Shown here: piece by piece, positions 62,119-64,000 of the stretch
How the letters are laid out: every line of letters starts with the position of its first letter
Position numbering within the stretch: position 1 is the stretch's first letter
From: a virus
Length of the DNA stretch: 64,000 bases
Reading direction: 5' to 3' (one strand)
Virus record (IMG/VR): IMGVR_UViG_3300025732_000037
Location: 1 to 64,000 of that record
Position numbers and translations under genes: made by a program
The notes under the pieces: model-generated
Database searches by the model: none
Seen by the model: the letters and a program-made list of their open reading frames with translations, nothing else
Told to the model about the DNA's origin: nothing

Positions 62119-62147
62119 CCTTGTTATTATACGGCATCCAGGGCGTC
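62119..62147 (-). promoter_or_regulatory. Sigma70-type promoter of the 139-residue gene
   Basis: The minus strand has a perfect TATAAT about 35 nt before the ATG. A weak TTGTAG stands 16 bp upstream, so only the -10 is convincing. Confidence 0.45.
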
Positions 62148-62831
62148 CTACAAGGTCTCCTGTGCCACTTCTTCAACTGCCACAAGGTCTTTATATCTTT
62201 TCCATTCTTTGAGTTGAAGTTTTCTCAATCCAAGTTTATTATATCCATTTTTTATTCTCCAAGGTTGAAGTGCTTTTACAATTTCAACTCTACCATTTTC
62301 ATAAGTTATTTTCCAAGTTTTTGCTCTTGGATTATTAGCACCACTTACATCTAATCCATTTTTATATCTTTCTTTCATCATTTGACGATTTATTTCTTTT
62401 TGATGTTCTGGTATAGTTCCACCTTTATTCCAACCAATATGCCCTTTATTTGCCTTCCCAATTTTTCTTTTATGATCTTCACTCTTTTTTCTTCCTTTAC
62501 CAGCAGCAGATAACTTTTCACAATGTTTTTTTGAAAGTTTTTTCCCAGTATTCCAAGGAATAACACCAGATGCTCCATCGCCACCATTTGTAAGATTTCT
62601 TAAAACCCCAGTTCCTAAATCTTTTCTACCAAAAACAGTAATCATATAGATTTCGTGTTTAAATGCTTCTTCTTCGGTTAGGTTTTGTTTTAGTATGAGT
62701 ATTCTTTCTTTTGGAGGAACACTAAGATTTTTCTTTCTTCGGTGTTTAGCATATGCCCTATTACCTTTCCCCTTACCAATATAATAAGGTGTTCCATCTT
62801 CACGCAAATATGCGTAAGTGTAGTATTCCAT
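62148..62831 (-). CDS. GIY-YIG homing-type endonuclease, Seg-like (227 aa)
   Basis: The nuclease domain is intact: [20 protein letters not shown], an Arg-rich helix, and [20 protein letters not shown] with the catalytic Glu. Three NUMOD3-like motifs follow ([45 protein letters not shown]), then a C-terminal DNA-binding part. Its N-terminus is nearly identical to the truncated copy at 48187-48366. It lies between the 139-residue gene and the Dam-like gene and carries the compound regulatory element directly upstream. Confidence 0.92.
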   Translation of the reverse strand: MEYYTYAYLREDGTPYYIGKGKGNRAYAKHRRKKNLSVPPKERILILKQNLTEEEAFKHEIYMITVFGRKDLGTGVLRNLTNGGDGASGVIPWNTGKKLSKKHCEKLSAAGKGRKKSEDHKRKIGKANKGHIGWNKGGTIPEHQKEINRQMMKERYKNGLDVSGANNPRAKTWKITYENGRVEIVKALQPWRIKNGYNKLGLRKLQLKEWKRYKDLVAVEEVAQETL

Positions 62832-62833
62832 CT

Positions 62834-62912
62834 GCTTTAATCGTGGTTATATTTATTTATACAAGAAAGAGGTCATAAAGACCCCTTTCCGCTTAAACAA
62901 CCACGATTAAGC
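62834..62912 (-). promoter_or_regulatory. Compound hairpin/late-promoter element before the GIY-YIG gene
   Basis: Arms TTAATCGTGGTT (62837-62848) and AACCACGATTAA (62899-62910) pair perfectly over 12 bp, with two more pairs after a bulge. Inside are a 9-bp hairpin (AAAGGGGTC, loop TTTAT, GACCTCTTT on the minus strand, one G.U), TTGT and the exact TATAAATA (62854-62861 on plus). The 3' arm ends 2-5 nt before the ATG. Confidence 0.8.
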
Positions 62913-62917
62913 ATCAT

Positions 62918-62925
62918 TATTTATC
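62918..62925 (-). promoter_or_regulatory. Late promoter box variant after the Dam-like gene
   Basis: GATAAATAATG on the minus strand, directly past the Dam-like stop and just outside the compound element. Confidence 0.4.
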
Positions 62926-63762
62926 TCAATACAATAAACTCTCCAGAGCATTTACATTAGATTCAACCTTGACTTCTGGATACTTAATAATAATCAGTTC
63001 TGTCTTTTTACCTCTACGACTTACATCACCCGCCATCTGATAATCAAACTCCAAATATCTAAACTCCGTCCAATCTTTATAAAGTTCTTTGAGATAATCA
63101 GTATTGTCATAAGACATCACAAATCCACCTTTATGTTGTTTCAATACTTCGGCAAGTTTATCGTGATTAAATCCTTCGTGAGTGCTTCCATCAATACCAT
63201 AATAATATGATGTCGTTTTATAATATGGTGGATCCAAATAGATAAAGTCATTCTTATGTTTGGGAATTGTCTCAAAACAATCTCCAAAAGAAAATGAGAG
63301 ATTTGGATTATAAAATCCAATCAATCTATGAATACCAGCAAGATTTAGGTTTTTTCTTGATGCTTCAGAAGTATGTCCTAGGTCTCCACTAAAAGCACCT
63401 TTAATACAAATATAAAATGCCCACGCTCTAGTAAACTTATCATCACTCTCTAGAAGAGGAAGAAATGATTTGTAGTGTTCTCTATCTTTCAAAGGATAAT
63501 GCTTTGCTACCTCTTCACCAATCCTTTTACCACCTTCAGTTGTTAAGGTTTCCCAGAAATCAGCAAGTGGTTGAAACAAATCATATGCTTGAACTTTCAC
63601 ACCCTGAGATGCTAAGAAGATTTCAATACATCCACCACCCATAAATGGAGACATCATATGAGTTAAGTTTGGGCAAACTTCTCTTATGATCTTTACAATC
63701 TCATCTTTCATTTTGTTTTTACCGCCAGCATAGCGATATAAACTTGTGGAAGTATATCTCAT
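62926..63762 (-). CDS. dam: DNA N6-adenine methylase, Dam/D12 class (278 aa)
   Basis: The N-terminal YAGGKNKM and SPFMGGGCIEIFLASQ (residues 38-53) are motifs X and I of class alpha (D12) adenine methylases. IYLDPPYYKTTSYY (DPPY at 177-180) is motif IV. KAFSGD-type sequence (KGAFSGDLGHTSEASRKNLN) is the target-recognition region. This is the organisation of T4 Dam and MboI-type enzymes. GATC as target is plausible but not proven. It may shield phage DNA from host nucleases. Confidence 0.92.
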   Translation of the reverse strand: MRYTSTSLYRYAGGKNKMKDEIVKIIREVCPNLTHMMSPFMGGGCIEIFLASQGVKVQAYDLFQPLADFWETLTTEGGKRIGEEVAKHYPLKDREHYKSFLPLLESDDKFTRAWAFYICIKGAFSGDLGHTSEASRKNLNLAGIHRLIGFYNPNLSFSFGDCFETIPKHKNDFIYLDPPYYKTTSYYYGIDGSTHEGFNHDKLAEVLKQHKGGFVMSYDNTDYLKELYKDWTEFRYLEFDYQMAGDVSRRGKKTELIIIKYPEVKVESNVNALESLLY

Positions 63763-63847
63763 AAACTATAGTTTTCTAATCATATTATACATTAAAAAAG
63801 GTGCTTTATCCCAACCTGAAAAGAACCACCAACTCAGGCATTTTTAT
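63763..63847. other. Short intergenic region with late-like box
   Basis: It contains TGTATAATATG about 20 nt before the Dam-like ATG on the minus strand, a T-rich stretch after AAAGCACC (possible terminator), and AAATGCCTGAGTTG, shared with the region at 61095-61109. Confidence 0.4.
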
Positions 63848-63851
63848 TTAG
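63845..63851 (-). promoter_or_regulatory. Late-like box variant at the end of the edge gene
   Basis: CTAAATAAAAATG on the minus strand, overlapping the stop of the partial gene. Confidence 0.3.
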
Positions 63852-64000
63852 GTATTGCTTCCAACATAAGATAGAGACCTAACAAACAATTCAGTAAACC
63901 TCTCTTGCTTTTCTGGATGAACTGATGCTGGACTATCGTTAATTGCCTTTCGAAGAGCATCAAGTTCTCGCCACTCCTCGTCAGTAAGTTCTTGTCGCTC
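63848..64000 (-). CDS. C-terminal part of a gene cut by the window edge
   Basis: Fifty codons without a start end at the stop 63848-63850. The visible part contains LTDEEWRELDALRKAINDSP and ASVHPEKQERFTELFVRSLS, a charged helical sequence of a kind I believe is conserved in cyanophages. Function unknown. Confidence 0.65.
   Translation of the reverse strand, partial: ERQELTDEEWRELDALRKAINDSPASVHPEKQERFTELFVRSLSYVGSNT

Noticed and set aside
1-64000. CRISPR arrays, rRNA and tRNA genes.
   Set aside because: No spacer-repeat arrays were seen; the 15 dispersed copies are separated by genes. No tRNA-like cloverleaf was noticed, although a tRNA scan was not possible.

Overview
The window is a piece of the genome of a T4-like myovirus. 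An almost complete set of T4 virion genes runs leftward on the minus strand in canonical order: 25, 6, a giant gene-7 relative, 8, 13, 14, 15, 16, 17, 18, 19, 20, 21, 22 and the first codons of 23. T4-type late promoter boxes (TATAAATA and close variants) sit before many of them. The small conserved genes, the giant modular baseplate proteins and the low GC resemble marine or freshwater cyanophages, so a picocyanobacterial host is likely. No photosynthesis, tRNA or host gene is present here to prove it.

Layout: (1) 1-17 kb, capsid, packaging, tube, sheath and neck genes, with a GIY-YIG homing-type endonuclease between 21 and 22. (2) 17-41 kb, baseplate and tail, dominated by proteins of 2617, 1096 and 2906 residues built from a few shared short modules. 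(3) 41-46 kb, a junction with a glycosyltransferase-like gene, several sigma70-type promoters with 17-bp spacers, an HNH endonuclease, and a plus-strand GIY-YIG gene. (4) 46-59 kb, tightly packed small early-type genes, many under 60 codons, on the minus strand. They are punctuated by 15 copies of a roughly 36-bp repeat, each at or just before a gene start. Here lie an ArdA-like antirestriction protein, a ligase-like nucleotidyltransferase, a DNA methyltransferase beside a PD-(D/E)XK nuclease, a ParB-like protein and an SF2 helicase. (5) 57.7-64 kb, two late genes whose products carry a T4-like capsid-targeting N-terminus (one a muramidase), more small genes, another GIY-YIG gene and a Dam-like methylase.

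The most interesting signals are three. First, a family of compound hairpin/late-promoter elements, mostly placed 2-11 nt before start codons of homing-type endonucleases on both strands. Their arm sequences differ but remain self-complementary, and nearly all imperfections become G.U pairs in the coding-strand RNA. This looks like the T4 mechanism in which early read-through RNA hides the start while late RNA exposes it. Second, the 15-copy intergenic repeat. Third, three proteins with a putative prohead-protease-cleavable capsid-targeting peptide, one a predicted peptidoglycan hydrolase.

Everything was read by eye. Family names rest on recognised motifs, not on searches.
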